A stretch of 64,000 bases of DNA from Valencia hispanica (taxonomy: Eukaryota > Chordata > Actinopteri > Cyprinodontiformes > Valenciidae). This document shows, piece by piece, positions 32,270 to 63,640 of this stretch (positions within the stretch are counted from its first letter, which is position 1; the number at the start of each line of letters is the position of its first letter). The DNA is taken from assembly GCA_963556495.2 (NCBI GenBank), contig OY747721.1, positions 7,197,649 through 7,261,648 on the forward strand. The letters are read 5' to 3'. The position numbers were made by a program, and so were the translations under genes. Under the pieces are notes generated by a model. It saw only the letters and a program-made list of their open reading frames with translations, made no database searches and was not told where the DNA came from.

Positions 32270-32985
32270 AATCCCTCCACAGATTCTCCATTGGATTGAG
32301 GTTTGGAGACTGGCTAGGGCATCCCAGAACCTTTAAATGCTTTTTACATAGCCACTCCTTCATTGCCTGGGCAAGGAAGGAGTCTTATCTGTATTATCCT
32401 TAATATTTCCCCTTTGCAGAGAAGCAGCTCCAAAGCATAATGTTTCCACCTCCATGCTTCATAATGGGTATGGTGTTCTTCCGCCTTCAAACACAGAAAG
32501 TGGCATTTATACCAAATAGTTCTATTTTGGTCTTATCTGAACACATGGCACTCTCCCAATCCTCTCCTGGATCCTCCAGATGGTCCCTTTTAAACATTAG
32601 ACAGCCTGGACATTTGCTGGCTTAAGTAGGGGGACCTTTCGAGCACAGCGGGATTTTAATCCATGACGATGTAGTGTGTTATTAATAGTAATCTTTGTTA
32701 CTGTGGTCCCAGCTTTCTTCAGGTCATTGACCAGTTCCTCCTGTGTAGTTCTGAACGATTTCCTTACCGTTCTCAAGATCAAGTGTACCCCACGAGGTGA
32801 GCTCTTGCATGGAGCCCCAGGTCGAGGGAGATTGTCAATGATCCATTTTCTATTAAATAGTCCAACAGTTGATCTTTTCTCAACAAGCTGCTTGCGCATT
32901 GTAGATTGGCTCATCCCAGTCTTGTGCAGGTGTACAATCTTGTTCCTGGTGTCCTTAGACTGTAAAACCTGCCGAGTATGTTTAA
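32270..32985 (-). mobile_element. Tc1 remnant with transposase N-terminal half
   Basis: The minus frame 32914-32597 reads MSQSTMRKQLVEKRSTVGLF then PRPGAPCKSSPRGVHLILRT, the double helix-turn-helix region of Tc1 transposases with its GRPR-like linker. The stretch 32280-32590 gives the rest in antisense (CATAATGTTTCCACCTCC corresponds to GGGSIM). Frameshifted, no clear ends. Confidence 0.75.
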
Positions 32986-33589
32986 CTCAAATGATTTGAG
33001 GAAACCGAATGAGTTACACCATTTAAGTTTGTTAACTTAAATGGTTAACATTTAGAAAACTTATTTGAGTTAATTGTAAATCTATAGTATTGTGATAACG
33101 TGTAAATCAATTTTATGGAATAGTTTAAATATGTTTACATAACATAAACCATGTATTTAAAATATTTAAGTGTACATTTTTAAATAGTTATTTTAACTTT
33201 AATTCATGTTTTCTGTACAACTTAAAAACATAGGAAACTTTAAAACCAAGAAGTTTAAACCTTACACTATATAAGTTGTAAGAACTCAATACAAGACAAA
33301 AATCATGAACAATGTAATTTATTATGCAACTCAACAAAAACAAGTCTCCATAAACATACAATTAAAACCTGGTTACTGGAATTCATAAATTAAATATAGA
33401 AAAAATAATTCAATATATTGGTTGTCAACAGTCAATATCAATTTCAGAGTCACACAAGATATGAATCAGGAATGCTTACAGTTTTGGAATACCTTACAAG
33501 CGCTTTTTAAACAGTCGGCTAATTAAACAGCTGTTGAGTAATGAAAATGGCAATGATTTTACATGCAAGAAAAAAAAAGAACGAGAACA

Positions 33590-33900
33590 TGAATGTTGGT
33601 GAGGAAACATTTTCATCCATCCATTTCTGAGAGCTTGCAGCTTAGCTTGAAGTTGCTTTCATCCATCATTCAACCTGAATAAACTCAAAAAAGCCACTGA
33701 GCTTCTTATGGTAGTTCAAATGAAGAGCATATATCAGTCCAAACAATTTTACAAGTAGATCTGGCCAGGATTCGTGACACATTACCACCTGATTGTAAAT
33801 GGACACATGTCGAGTCTCAAAGGGACTCCAGCAGGCACCTCTTCATTTCCAACCACCACCAGAGCCACTGCTCCTTCAGTTGCCTGCGACTCCTCCTGAA
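33590..33900 (-). pseudogene. Remnant resembling a repetitive SAMD3-like fish ORF
   Basis: The minus strand about 33895-33840 reads EESQATEGAVALVVVGNEEV. After frame changes, about 33740-33650 reads LHLNYHKKLSGFFEF in part. This resembles the C-terminal part (VGNE, YPK, FEF.QK) of uncharacterised SAMD3-like predicted proteins present in many copies in teleost genomes. I rely on recall of that pattern, so it is tentative. The copy is broken. AT-rich sequence with ACTCAAATGATTTGAG at 32985-33460 may be its flank. Confidence 0.35.
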
Positions 33901-34089
33901 AATAGAATACATGTCCAGTTTAATCCTACATTTGAAAAAAAAAAAAAGAAGTTAAATACCCACCACAACTTTGCATGCAAGTAAGCATACCGTAATTAGG
34001 GAAAAAGGAAAATGCACAGATTTAGAATACTAGATTTTTTGGGGGTATAAGAAATTTGCCATTTCAAAGTAAAGGCCAAAAATAAAGGA

Positions 34090-34330
34090 GTGCACAGTGG
34101 GTTAAGTTGGTAGCACTGTTGCCTTGCAGCAAGAAGGTCCGGGTTTGAATCCCAGCTGGGGATTTTTCTGCATGGAGTTGGTGTGAGTTCCTTCTGAGTA
34201 CTCTGGCTTCTTTCCACAGTCAGGACTGTTAGGTTAAAAGGTCTCTCTAAATTGTGTGCGTGTTTGTGCATGGTTGTTTGTTCTGTGTGTGGACACACAA
34301 CCTGTCCAGGTACCTACCCAATTCAACAGG
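34090..34330 (+). repeat. tRNA-like dispersed repeat
   Basis: It reads GTGCACAGTGGGTTAAGTTG, then TAGCACTGTTGCCTTGCAGC, then GGGTTTGAATCCCAGC, giving A-box-like and B-box-like (GGTTTGAATCC) motifs. The right part contains GACTGTTAGGTTAAAAGGTC. A short antisense relic of the same family (AATTAACCTAACAGTC) is at 36095-36125. Probably a SINE or a transposon carrying a tRNA-like segment; it is not a functional tRNA gene. Confidence 0.6.
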
Positions 34331-34634
34331 GCCTACTCTTTAACTAAATTCAAATGAGTTTATGACATATAACAAAATAAAATAGGTAAATTAACAAAAT
34401 TCAGATGTTTAAATAATACATGAACACAAAAACAATATACATGCACTCACATCTGCAGAGTTAGTAAATCGGTTACTCATTTTTGAGTAAGACAAACTTC
34501 ATAGAAGTAAGCGACTGCAACTTTTACAAGGAAACAAAGTTATTTTAACTTTCTTTATTTATTAAGATACTGTGTTAGGTTTTCCATTGTCAGCAGCTCT
34601 CTGGTCTTGGCCTGTTTGAAGGTGTGGACAGGGT

Positions 34635-34960
34635 TAAACAGATAACGAGTTCAAACAGGTGCCATTTATACTGGTAATGAGTGCAGGACAGAAGAGCTTT
34701 CAAAGACAAAGTAACAGGTCTGTGAGGGCCAGAATTCTTGCTTGTTTGTAGGTGCTGAAAACGTATTTTTTGCACCATTTATACAAACAAATTCTTCAAA
34801 AATCATACAATGTGATTTCCAGGATTTTTTTTTACATTCAGTCTCACAAAGTTGAAGTGTACCTATGATAAAAAAATTACAGACCTCTCTCAAGTTTTTA
34901 ACTGGGACAATTTGCAAAATTGGTAGCTGCCAAATACTTTTTTGCCTCACTGTATGCCTG
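34635..34960 (+). mobile_element. Tc1-type 3' end
   Basis: GTTCAAACAGGTGCCATTTA through ACAGGTCTGTGAGGGCCAGA to GCCTCACTGTA is the 3' untranslated part and inverted end of a fish Tc1 family. No transposase remains. Confidence 0.6.
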
Positions 34961-34989
34961 CAGGATTGAAAGGACATAAAGTGAACCAT

Positions 34990-36940
34990 GTTTAACGCAT
35001 TATTCTATCTTACTGCAGATTTCATATGTGTAACTGGTGGGTGGACAAAAAAGAAATACATGGCCCTGATTTTCAGTTTATTCACTGTTACTCTCTCCTT
35101 TAAACTTGAATGCCTCATTTCTAATGATTAATTGATGGATTCTATGTGACTGCATGTTTCCTCCCCAGAAAGGCAGACCTGCAGTCCTGGAGCCTAGGAT
35201 GGACAGCCAAGAGAAACAACTGTGACTTCGTATTGGAAATATCCCTGATGTGGAGCTGTGGAACCAAACAGCTTTGAATTAGCCAACGCTTTTAGAAGCA
35301 TGCTTCATTTATTCAACCTACAACCGGATGAAAAAAGGTAGAGATTTTGTTTTACAATACTCTTATGATCCTTAAATGACTAAAACTCTGTTCTTTAGCA
35401 CTTGCAGTTTTAGATGTGTTTTTATTCTTTGCTTTGCTTTTGCATCAAGCTTACCTTTGCAGGGTTTTCATTTTTTATTTATTTTTTGCTGTGTGGTACA
35501 TAATGCAGTAATAAATAAATAAACAGATGTTAGAAAGCAGGTCAGTGACACAATCTGTTTTTAGTTCAAGCTGAGTCATTTAAAGGAACTAAATGGAAAG
35601 ACCTGAATGAAACAAATCACATATTCTAGACAACATATGTAGAAAATAAATCATACCATTATCTTTTGTTTATTTTGCACTACCGGACTTGTACATGAAC
35701 GGGTCCATTGAAGTGCTACATGCATGATGAACACTGATGAACATGTATTTTCTACTCTACAGTTTAGCTGAAAACAGAACATAAGGTGGTCAAAAGCAGA
35801 TATTTGGAAAGTCCTTATAGAAGCCCAGAGGATTATTCCTCAATGGGCTGAAAACGAGCCATGTGGAGGCACAGAGGAAAAAGGCCAAATCTTGTAAAAC
35901 ATTGTGTTAATATAGGCCTTATTTTTTGATACCGATGGCTTGCCATACCTGGACCTGTTAACCCCACGACATGATCTCGGAACAATGGATCAAAAAATAC
36001 TTTAAGAAAATAAAGTATAGAATTTTTTTACAGAATATCCATCCCTCCTTTGTCTTTACTCACCCGTCCTTCCAGGCTTGAGGGGGTTGGGGGCAATTAG
36101 GAGACCAATTAACCTAACAGTCAAGTTTTTGAACTGTGAGAGGAAGCTGGAGTACAAGGAGAGCGCCTACGCATGCAAAAGGAGAAGATGCAAGCTTCAT
36201 TCAGAAAGGCCAAAAGTTCTGGTGCAGCCCAGAATACAAAATATTTTCTATATATCAAACTAAAGCTCAAAAAGAGAACACACACCTCAAAAATATGAAA
36301 AAATAAAACATTGGACAAATAAACTCTCCACCTCTTCATAGCAAACATGGATGTACGTCATGGTCATGCTAGGAGGCATAGAGCCTCTGATCTAGATCAA
36401 ATGCAAAGCAAATGTTGTGGAACATGAGATCTTAAACTATGCTTTTTTTTAAAAGTCACCTTAAGATCACTCCTACTAGCTTTCGCACAATGAGCACGCA
36501 ATCTTTACCTTTCTCACGCTTCAAATCCTGTTTGTCACGCAAGGAAGTAAAAAAAACAAACAAAAAGAACATGACTGATAAAAATCCCTGCATGAAAGAA
36601 AGTGGCTGAGTGCACAAGCTCAGACAGAGCAGAGGAACCGCAGAAACAGTGCTTTGCATAGGAATTGTTCAGACAGGTTGTAAATTGCAACAGTTTGAAA
36701 AAATAGCTTGTACTCTGTTACGTGTAGACTCACCTTTTTATAACTCAATTGTTGTTGTGTAGAAGTTGCAAAAACATATTTTGTGACTATCTTTCAGAAA
36801 CCTAGAACCTTTTTCATGACTTATTTGCAGTTCTGTTCAGTTGGATATCTTCGCTCATCACGAGCACAAATGTCATATTAAATATGGAGCGTTTGGTTGT
36901 TTGAGGGTGGAACAACAAAACAATGTTTAATGTTCTTTGA
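34990..36940. other. Intergenic DNA with no gene recognised
   Basis: AT-rich single-copy-looking sequence. An acceptor/donor-like pair brackets 35168-35337 (CTCCCCAG before, AAAAAAG|GTAGAG after) without a usable reading frame, so a non-coding exon is possible but unsupported. A small antisense tRNA-like repeat relic is at 36095-36125. Confidence 0.5.
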
Positions 36941-36941
36941 C

Positions 36942-37763
36942 TGTCATGGTTTTTGATAGCGGTCTGACCCACATGCATGAAACTCAGGAGAGGGAAAAAC
37001 ATTCAAGAAGTTTACTGAATAATAAAAAAGGGGGGGGTCTGGATCGGGAAGCTGGGGACCGGGAGGAGGAACGCTATAATGAGGGTAATGGTGAGTCCAG
37101 AACTTAGATGTTCTCAGATCTGTAGTGGTTTACAGAAGGATCGAGGGAGTTCGCCAGGGAGGAGGGAGGGGAGTCTTGGACCGGTTCGGTGTGGAGACGA
37201 TCCTGTGAATACCGAGGATGATGATGAGTGATGAGGAATCCGGAGGAAAGCTGACTGCTGGACGACAGACGGGAGCCACGCTGGAGAAGGCGGTGGATGA
37301 TGAACCAGGAAGTGCAGCCGAGTGATGAAATGATGAATCTTGCCAGTGAATGGAGAACTCGTCACTCAAAGATGATGTTGAATCAGCTGGAGCCAGTCAT
37401 GGAAAGAACCAGAGTTATTGTCGAAGGAGTCTGGAGGAAGGAAAGCTCAGGAGGAGGAGGAACTCTGAGAACAGGGTAACCTTGGAACAAGGAGAAAACA
37501 TGTGTCACGGAACAATTTTCAAGGAAACACTGAGGACTTTGCGTTTCCACTTGTGTTACAATCAGGCAATCAGTTACTATCAGCCAGCTGCTTATATCCT
37601 GCTGTGTGAACGAGCTGATGAACTGCAGATGTGCCAATGGACACCTGCTGCTCCCAACTCAGGCAGAGAAGGAGAGCTGCTGGAACCGGTGCCTCCACTG
37701 CACCCTCAAGTGTCAAATCTCGAGAAAAACACCACACAGAACCAAACCCCCAAGCTCCTGACA
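36942..37763 (-). repeat. Probable solo LTR
   Basis: The 822-bp block begins TGTCATGG and ends CTCCTGACA, so it has TG...CA termini with a short TGTCA/TGACA inverted end. It is flanked by near-identical 5-mers TTGAC and TTGAG, as for LTR integration. On the minus strand a TATAAGCAGC box near 37595 lies at a suitable place for a U3 promoter. No gag-pol is adjacent, so this looks like an LTR left after recombination. The long ORFs in it are not conserved proteins. A Gypsy-type origin is a guess. Confidence 0.6.
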
Positions 37764-37799
37764 TTGAGTTTAAAAACACAATATTCTGGAGGTTGGCAA

Positions 37800-38260
37800 T
37801 CTATTTAATTGTTCCATACACCTTGTGCAATCCAAAAATCCCATGGCAGCAAAACGGCCCACGCAAAATCATACTACCACCCTTGTGTTTGACAGTTGAC
37901 ACAGTTTTGTTAGGTTTGTAAGCCTCATCTTGACTCCTCTAAACCTACTTCTTATAACTGAGGCCAAACAACTAAACTTTTGTCTGACCAGAGACCATGA
38001 TCAGCTCTCTGAACAGACTTTAATGTCTGCGTCATTATTTTTTTGGGCGGGGGGGGGGTTCATGCACGCCTTCAGGAAGCACTATAGAAAAGGTTGGTTG
38101 GAAAAAACAGTCAGTCTCTTCTAACTCTCACTGTCATGGGGGTTGCAAACTTGCCAGCTTTTCTTCAATTCTACAATCTTTTTCTTGTCTGCACTTCCTC
38201 AGTTACTTCAAAATGGTCCTAAATTGTGCAGGAATCCTTTGTTCTCCGTCTCATGCAACC
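37800..38260 (-). mobile_element. Tc1 antisense remnant
   Basis: AATCATACTACCACCCTTGT and TTTTGTCTGACCAGAGACCA are the antisense of the Tc1 mid-transposase segment (GGGSMI-type, then WSDQTK-type). Heavily decayed. Confidence 0.6.
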
Positions 38261-39336
38261 ACTGAGCCGAGCTTATATTCAGAGAAAACATTGTTTCTAC
38301 TGTCAGCCGGATATGAAGACTGGAATGCAAAGTCTAAACAGACGCCTCGAGCTGAAGAGACGAAGCAGAACATGCAGAGATCTGAAGATATTCAGCTGAT
38401 TGACCTGTTCAAAAAAATAATAATAATTCTACTCTACAGGCTTGTAGCTAACTGAAATTGCATCAGCAGGCATTGTTTTCCAGCACAGACTGGCTGTGTG
38501 TTTACTTTAAAAGGGTCCAAAGGTATGTTTTAGCTGAAGGGTTTCCACACATTTCCTCTCGACTTTTACAAAGAACTTGTGATTTCTTTGTATCGGTTGA
38601 GAAGACTAGCAGGCTGAAGGACATTCAAGCCTTCCCCCTGGAATGCAGCTGTGCAATAACACGATGTTCCATGAAAAATTAAATCCATCTGTCGGGCAAG
38701 TTTTCTGACTGCTCTTCACATCTGAGTGGCTCTTTCAGGTCCCTCCCTTGTCCTTTCCTTAAATTACAGGGGAAACGGATAAAAGTGTGAGAAAGAAGTG
38801 GAATTCATACGTAACTGGGATTGTTACATAAGGGTACTTTAGTGTAGATCAAAGGGAGATAAGAACCTGGTACAGGAACTCAGGCGTCCGGGTTACACAG
38901 ATATTCAGTGAGGGGAAAGCAAACACATTTTGAGAGATTGAAGCCCTTCTGCAGAGGTTTTGTTTGAGAAAAAAACCTTCGGACTGGTTGTTTATCTTTG
39001 CTTTCAGATTTTGGGGAGGATTTACTCTGAAAACGGCAAGAACACCTCAAGACAGAATCCTGGACAGCAGGTAACAACGCAAGGAGACAATGACAGGGAC
39101 AAGGAAGTATGCACATTGACTGTGGGCTTGCCGGTCACGCAGGGAGCAACGGTCGACAGCTGTATTTCTCTGTGTAAAGCAGCAAATCAGGCTTGAATGT
39201 TGACAGAGCCAGCTCACAGGCGAGCCGCTGAAGCCAGAACTTTAGGAAGAACCACCACGCCGGCTTCACTTCAGCCATTTCACTGCTGATCTTTTCCATC
39301 TGGATTTTCGATTTTCCTCCCCGAGTGGTGTCGGTC

Positions 39337-45073
<5,737 letters not shown>

Positions 45074-45958
45074 AGGATATCGGGGGGGAGTTCTGAAACA
45101 TATTCTGCAAACCAAAGGCCGATGAACTGACCCTGTTTAGCACATAACAGCAGCAGCACTGTCAGCATATTTGGCAAAAAGCTTAAAACCAAAACAAACG
45201 ATCAAAAATGGAATGAAAACAAATACTTTTTGTTTCAACACTGTAATCGCTGCACTTCATGATGTCTGCATAGAGAAAAGTACGTTTGAAAAAGTTAATA
45301 AACAACTGCTCCACAAACAAGAGGATAAGTTTTTAATCATCACTTTATTAGAGTTTATCACGTAAACAATAAATAAGACCAGAAGTGTTGTGGCTGAGTG
45401 GACGTGCCCATTTTATCCCATGAGACATCCATCAGAGTCCGCTGACTGCATGGTACCTACGGAGAACGCTGGCAGCTGCTTTAATGTCGTTTTTTTCTGC
45501 CCTTACAAAGTCATTTTTTGCAACCCTACAACATGCTGTACAGAGCCCGGCTAAAGCAGGGAGGCTGCACGAGACAAAGAGCGACAAAGACTAGAATAAA
45601 AGTAGTGAGCTGGAAAGTCAATCATATGAAAATGGACAGAGGACACAAAAACACAACAGCTGAGAATATCCAAGGTTAACAAAAAAATCACCTTTAATAC
45701 AACTTTAAGTCTTAGAATAAAATCTTAAATATGATACTTTGTCAGCAGACATTCTCTCCTTTAATTCAATTCAATCTTCTCTAGGTGGAAGCTGTTTTTT
45801 GGTGGATTTTAGTTATGTTTTTATTGATTTTTATGTTTATTTTCCAGTGTTTTCTCTTCTCTTCTATTGTCTGGATCACTATGGCTCCCCCTTTTGGTTA
45901 TGATCTCTCTCTCTTCTTTGCCTCTTTCTCCTCAAGAAGATTTTCTTCTTCTACATTT

Positions 45959-59505
<13,547 letters not shown>

Positions 59506-59654
59506 CCTCTCTGGATAGACTAGCCGTGCCTATCCACGCTCTTTTTCTCCTGTTGCTGTGCTTTTGTTGTTTCTGCAGTGTTCAAGCCTTGGTCCACCAC
59601 CCTCACCTAGAAGTGTGGCACCCACCAATTCAGGAGTGCTGGACTGACAGAAAG

Positions 59655-59720
59655 AGCGAATGGGTACGTACAAGCTGAGGGTTTTATACCCCAAATGGGT
59701 TCGGGACGGGAGGAACACCC
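59655..59720 (-). promoter_or_regulatory. Probable TATA-containing core promoter of atp2a1
   Basis: On the minus strand GGGGTATAAAACCCTC places TATAAAA at 59688-59682. A start about 25-30 bases downstream (near 59655) gives a leader of about 150 bases, with no need for an upstream intron, to the ATG at 59505. A TATA promoter suits a muscle-restricted gene. No MEF2 site could be assigned with confidence. Confidence 0.6.
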
Positions 59721-60814
59721 CACTGATTCATGCCTCCAAAGTCCTGCATAGGCCGACATGAAGGGTGGGGTTTGAGGTGGAGCAATGAGGAGGTGAGACG
59801 ATGGAGTCGGGGTTGGGGGGGAGGGGTGGTGTACTTCGTTTTGGAAAGTAGGAGATGATGCAGGAGAGCTGTGCTGGAGCAGGGGGCTGGAAGTGGAGGG
59901 GGTGTTGCGAATGAAAATGAGACCTGTTTTTGGAACATGCATGGTCAGTGGAATAAGAAGAAGGGAGAAGGTGAGAGAGCAAAGATGGGAGATTATGAAA
60001 GGGTGGGTGGATTGAAGGGAGAGGAGAGTGGGGAGTGAGGGGCATTGAGTGACGGATTAACTGGTTTCTGCTGAGGACGATGGCCAGACTGGTGCACGAG
60101 GAGTGCTACAAGGCAGATTTTAACCTGCAGGGGGGCTGGCACAGTTGGCACAGGTGAAGTTCCTCATCACTGAAAACCAAACCCAAGAACTCTGTCATTA
60201 TATGCATTCACCAAACATGTTTACAGGCATCTTCAGTTTTACACGGATGCCAGACCTCAGATTAAACTCAGTTAAGTGAGACATAGAGGAGATAAGAAGA
60301 AAGTGTGGCAGAGGAACGAACGCCAGGGGACAAGAATGTCACAGGGACAGCCAGAGTGTCTAGTTATCGCTGCACGGAGGGGCAGCTCCTGGCTGCAGAT
60401 ACACCAAGATCAAGTTTTATTTATTTATTTGGTTTTTTTATGAGGAAGGGAAAGTGTCAGAGAGGTGTGACACAGCCTGAGCAGATGCTAGCCAAACGAA
60501 ACGCAATCCAGTGCGGGACAGTGGCCTCTTGTGGTGGATTTGGTTCACTGACAGAAACTACACGAGTGGATCTTCACATGGTAAAAGCTCAGTGTGCTGA
60601 TTTACCGTTTGTTTTCAGAGCAGTAAATGTCCTGCAGGCTCATGGAGCTCTGCTGTTTATAACTAATACAGTTCCTTGTTAAAGCAGTCCCAGCAAATTG
60701 AGCTTTTTAAAAATGCAGTCATATTAATACATCAAACTTAATATTGGGGTAGCAAATAGTTTTCAAGTGTAAGAAAAATGGTTTAATATATTTTTACACA
60801 GAAATTTGAATTGT

Positions 60815-61560
60815 ATACAGCCCCCTTTACTCTGAGGAAAATCACAAGTCACCTAATGGGTCATCTAACAGAGCTACATTGGAATGGTTTGGATCAAAGC
60901 ATATTTATGTGCAAGAATGGCCAATGTGGTCACTCTGGACATTGGTTTAGTTTTGCCAGTTAATACCCACTATGACAAAGGTTTCTCTGAAAATGAAAGA
61001 ATAAAAAAAAGCAATTTTAAGGCTTTGAGTCTCCAGTGAACTGCAGTGAGAGCCGTTATTCCCAAAAAGGATTAAAACATGAACAGTAGTGAACTTTTAC
61101 ACCTCCCATAATTACTCCAAGAGAGCATGAACAGCTAATCCAGGACATCTCAAAAGAATCCAGAACCACAGCTAAAGCTCTGCAGGTCACACTTGCCTCA
61201 GTTAAGGTCAAAGTTCATGATTCAGCAATAAGAAAGAGGGGCTGGGGGGAAATGGCAGCTAAGGGAGAACGCCAAGTTAAAAACTACCGCTGACCAAAAA
61301 AAACACAAAGGTCTGCCTCATATTTACCAAAAAACATTTTGATGATCCCCAAGGGAAATACTTAGGGGACTGACTGCTACACAGAACTTTGGTGCAATGT
61401 GTTTGAACAAGTACATCAGACTGATAGCTAAACATGGTGGAGGAGTGTGATGGTCTGGGGCTGGTCTGCTGCTTCAGGACCTGGAGAACTTGATGGAACC
61501 ATGGATTCTACTTTCTACCAGCAAATCCTAAATGAAAATGTTTTCCACCTCTGAATTGAA
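60815..61560 (+). mobile_element. Tc1 remnant upstream of atp2a1
   Basis: It starts ATACAGCCCCCTTTACTCTG. Plus-strand pieces give ALQVTLASVKVKVHDSAIRK-like helix-turn-helix residues near 61175-61240 and AKHGGGV then WSGAGLLLQDLENLM near 61430-61500. Multiple frameshifts. Confidence 0.7.
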
Positions 61561-61569
61561 TTTTGAATG

Positions 61570-61860
61570 TCTTACCACAAAAAGAAAGGTTTTGAAGTGT
61601 CCCAGTCAAAGTAAATTCTTAAGATTGTTTCCACTGGAGGAACCTGTTCCACCACAGGACCAGCTCCTCCAGTGCAACCGAGAAACATAATCCCTCCAGC
61701 GTGTCCAGAACCACATCCTCTGCAAAAAGCAGAAACCCGATCCTGAGCCACTAAAAAGGATCCCCTCACCATCTTCGCTGCACCTAAAAACGTTGTCCTT
61801 GTAGGTTATAAACAAAATCGGTGACAAAAGACACCATGACAACTTTATTGTCATTAAACA
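61570..61860 (-). mobile_element. LINE 3' coding remnant (RTE-like)
   Basis: A minus-strand frame reads FWTRWRDYVSRLHWRSWSC, the same C-terminal motif type as at 31985-32265 on the plus strand. Frameshifted and short. Confidence 0.5.
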
Positions 61861-61869
61861 TGTGTAACC

Positions 61870-62740
61870 ACGGCGGACAAGGCAAGGGGCACCCTTTCTC
61901 TTAGGGCAGAACCAATGCCCAGGGTAAGTTTAATAATAGAACCAAAACAGATGTAGCAAAAATATGTTTTTATTTTTCTTTACAATGTCATTTAATTTTA
62001 TTTAATATTCTTAAAATCACAGCAAAACTAGGTTAATAAAAAGACTAGGGTAAATATACAACTTAAATCGACAAGATATAACTACAACAGAAACACTCAC
62101 AAAAAAAAGATGAATAGAAGAACACAAACAAAAATATTAGTAACCAATAGAAAGAAAAAAAAAAGCAACCTTAGATGTTGTGGCGCTATCCGCAATAAGT
62201 AAATAGTTTTCTTTTCTGTGACCCAAATGGACCATAATTGAATCAATCAACTACTCCAGACACTAGCTTATCCTCAAAAATAAAGGCCTCAAAGGTCTAG
62301 GGGCACCAGTACCATTAATTAACAAAAGCACCCACACAAAAAAAACTATAGGGCAGCCGGAAGGGGGAGGGTAACAACCAGATCAATCCTAACCTTTGAA
62401 TATAACAAACAAATAATAAAAATAAAGAACTATCAAACTTATAGGAGCTTAATTGAGCAACAGAGGCACAGCCAAGCAGACAGAAAGCAGAGGTCACACA
62501 CGAAGCAGCTCAGAACACCACATAATAGCAGCATCAGCCACCACAAATTCACCAGCCCTGCCACTAACAAACTCACTGGCATGCACACCTTTCTGTGATC
62601 ACGCAATTAAGGAGGGGCAGCACAGATGGTGAGCTGTGGAGCATTCATGGACAGGATGAAGTGGGAATTTTGAAACTCAGTACTAGATAAAAAATTTAAT
62701 AAATGGCACAATAATATTTTTGTATTTGTACTTTCTTCGA
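61870..62740. other. AT-rich intergenic DNA, nothing recognised
   Basis: A-rich sequence with several poly-A runs. No splice-bounded frame, no inverted ends and no known family motif that I can see. Confidence 0.5.
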
Positions 62741-62759
62741 ATTCAGAATTATGCACGTA

Positions 62760-63640
62760 TTTACTTAGAATTTGGTAGACTTAACTTCAAAAGTATGACT
62801 TGGTTCAAACGTTTTGGATTCCCTTCCAAGGATTTTTCACAACAACTTGCTGGAATTTAGCCCCATTCCTCCTGACAAAACTGGTCTGACTGCGTCCGAT
62901 TTCTAGACCTCCTTGGTCGCACACACCTTTTCACGTTTGCTCACAAATCTTCTATGGGACTGAGAACGAGGCTTTGTGATGGCTACTCCAAAACATTGAC
63001 TTACCGTAGTTGTCCTTAAGGCACTTTGTTAATAACTTTAAAGTATTCTTGGGGTCATCGTCCATTTGGAAGACACATTTGTGCCAAAAGCTAGAACTTC
63101 CTGGCTGATGTATTGAGGTATTATTTTAATATTTCCACATAATGTTCTTTTCTCATCATGTTATCTATTTTGAGAAGTGTAGCAGTAAAACACCCCCGTA
63201 CTAAACAGTTGTCACATGGTGTTCACAGATTTAAAAGCTTAGCCATTTTTTCCTCCAAAAGCAACAATGCTTATTCTAGCAAAACACTTCAATTTTAGTT
63301 TGTCTTTGTCTCTGAGTGCAACTTTTACTTGTTTTTTGTGTTACTTTTGGAATACTGGCTTCTTCTAAGCTGAGTGGCCTTTCAGCCCATTTCAATTCTG
63401 GATTCATTGAGAGTGACAACCGTTTGCAAGCTTCAGCCAGTATCTTCAGAAAGTTGCCTGCTTTTGTTCTGGAGATGATTCACACACTTAGTACCAAAAC
63501 ACAATCATTTCTGGGGACACAGAACCGTTCGACTACTGAACAGTACGATGGCTGGACATTACCATTCTATTTATAATTGCATATGACCGTCGGAACAGCT
63601 CAACATGAAAACCACGCCTGGTGCCAATGGGTGGCCGGGC
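62760..63640 (-). mobile_element. Tc1 transposon remnant (Tdr1/Sleeping-Beauty-like group)
   Basis: In antisense it carries TCTTCTATGGGACTGAGAAC, GGGGTCATCGTCCATTTGGA, CTTCCTGGCTGATGT and later CTGAGTGGCCTTTCAG, which follow the order of the antisense strand of zebrafish and salmonid Tc1 transposases. The plus-strand ORF called at 63316-63576 is a shadow of it. Inactive. Confidence 0.65.

Noticed and set aside
34100..34175. tRNA gene
   Set aside because: A-box and B-box-like motifs are present, but the sequence cannot fold to a full cloverleaf by eye and continues into a known-looking dispersed repeat.
35168..35337. Exon between CTCCCCAG and AAAAAAGGTAGAG
   Set aside because: Splice-like borders but no long frame and no neighbour exon to join, so I did not call a gene.
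37297..37808. Overlapping ORFs on both strands in the 37 kb region
   Set aside because: They lie in the probable solo LTR and show no recognisable domain. Openness on both strands suggests composition effects.
59607..60045. Proline/serine-rich minus-strand ORFs upstream of atp2a1
   Set aside because: Low-complexity purine-rich DNA read in antisense; no splice context. They lie over and above the TATA box.
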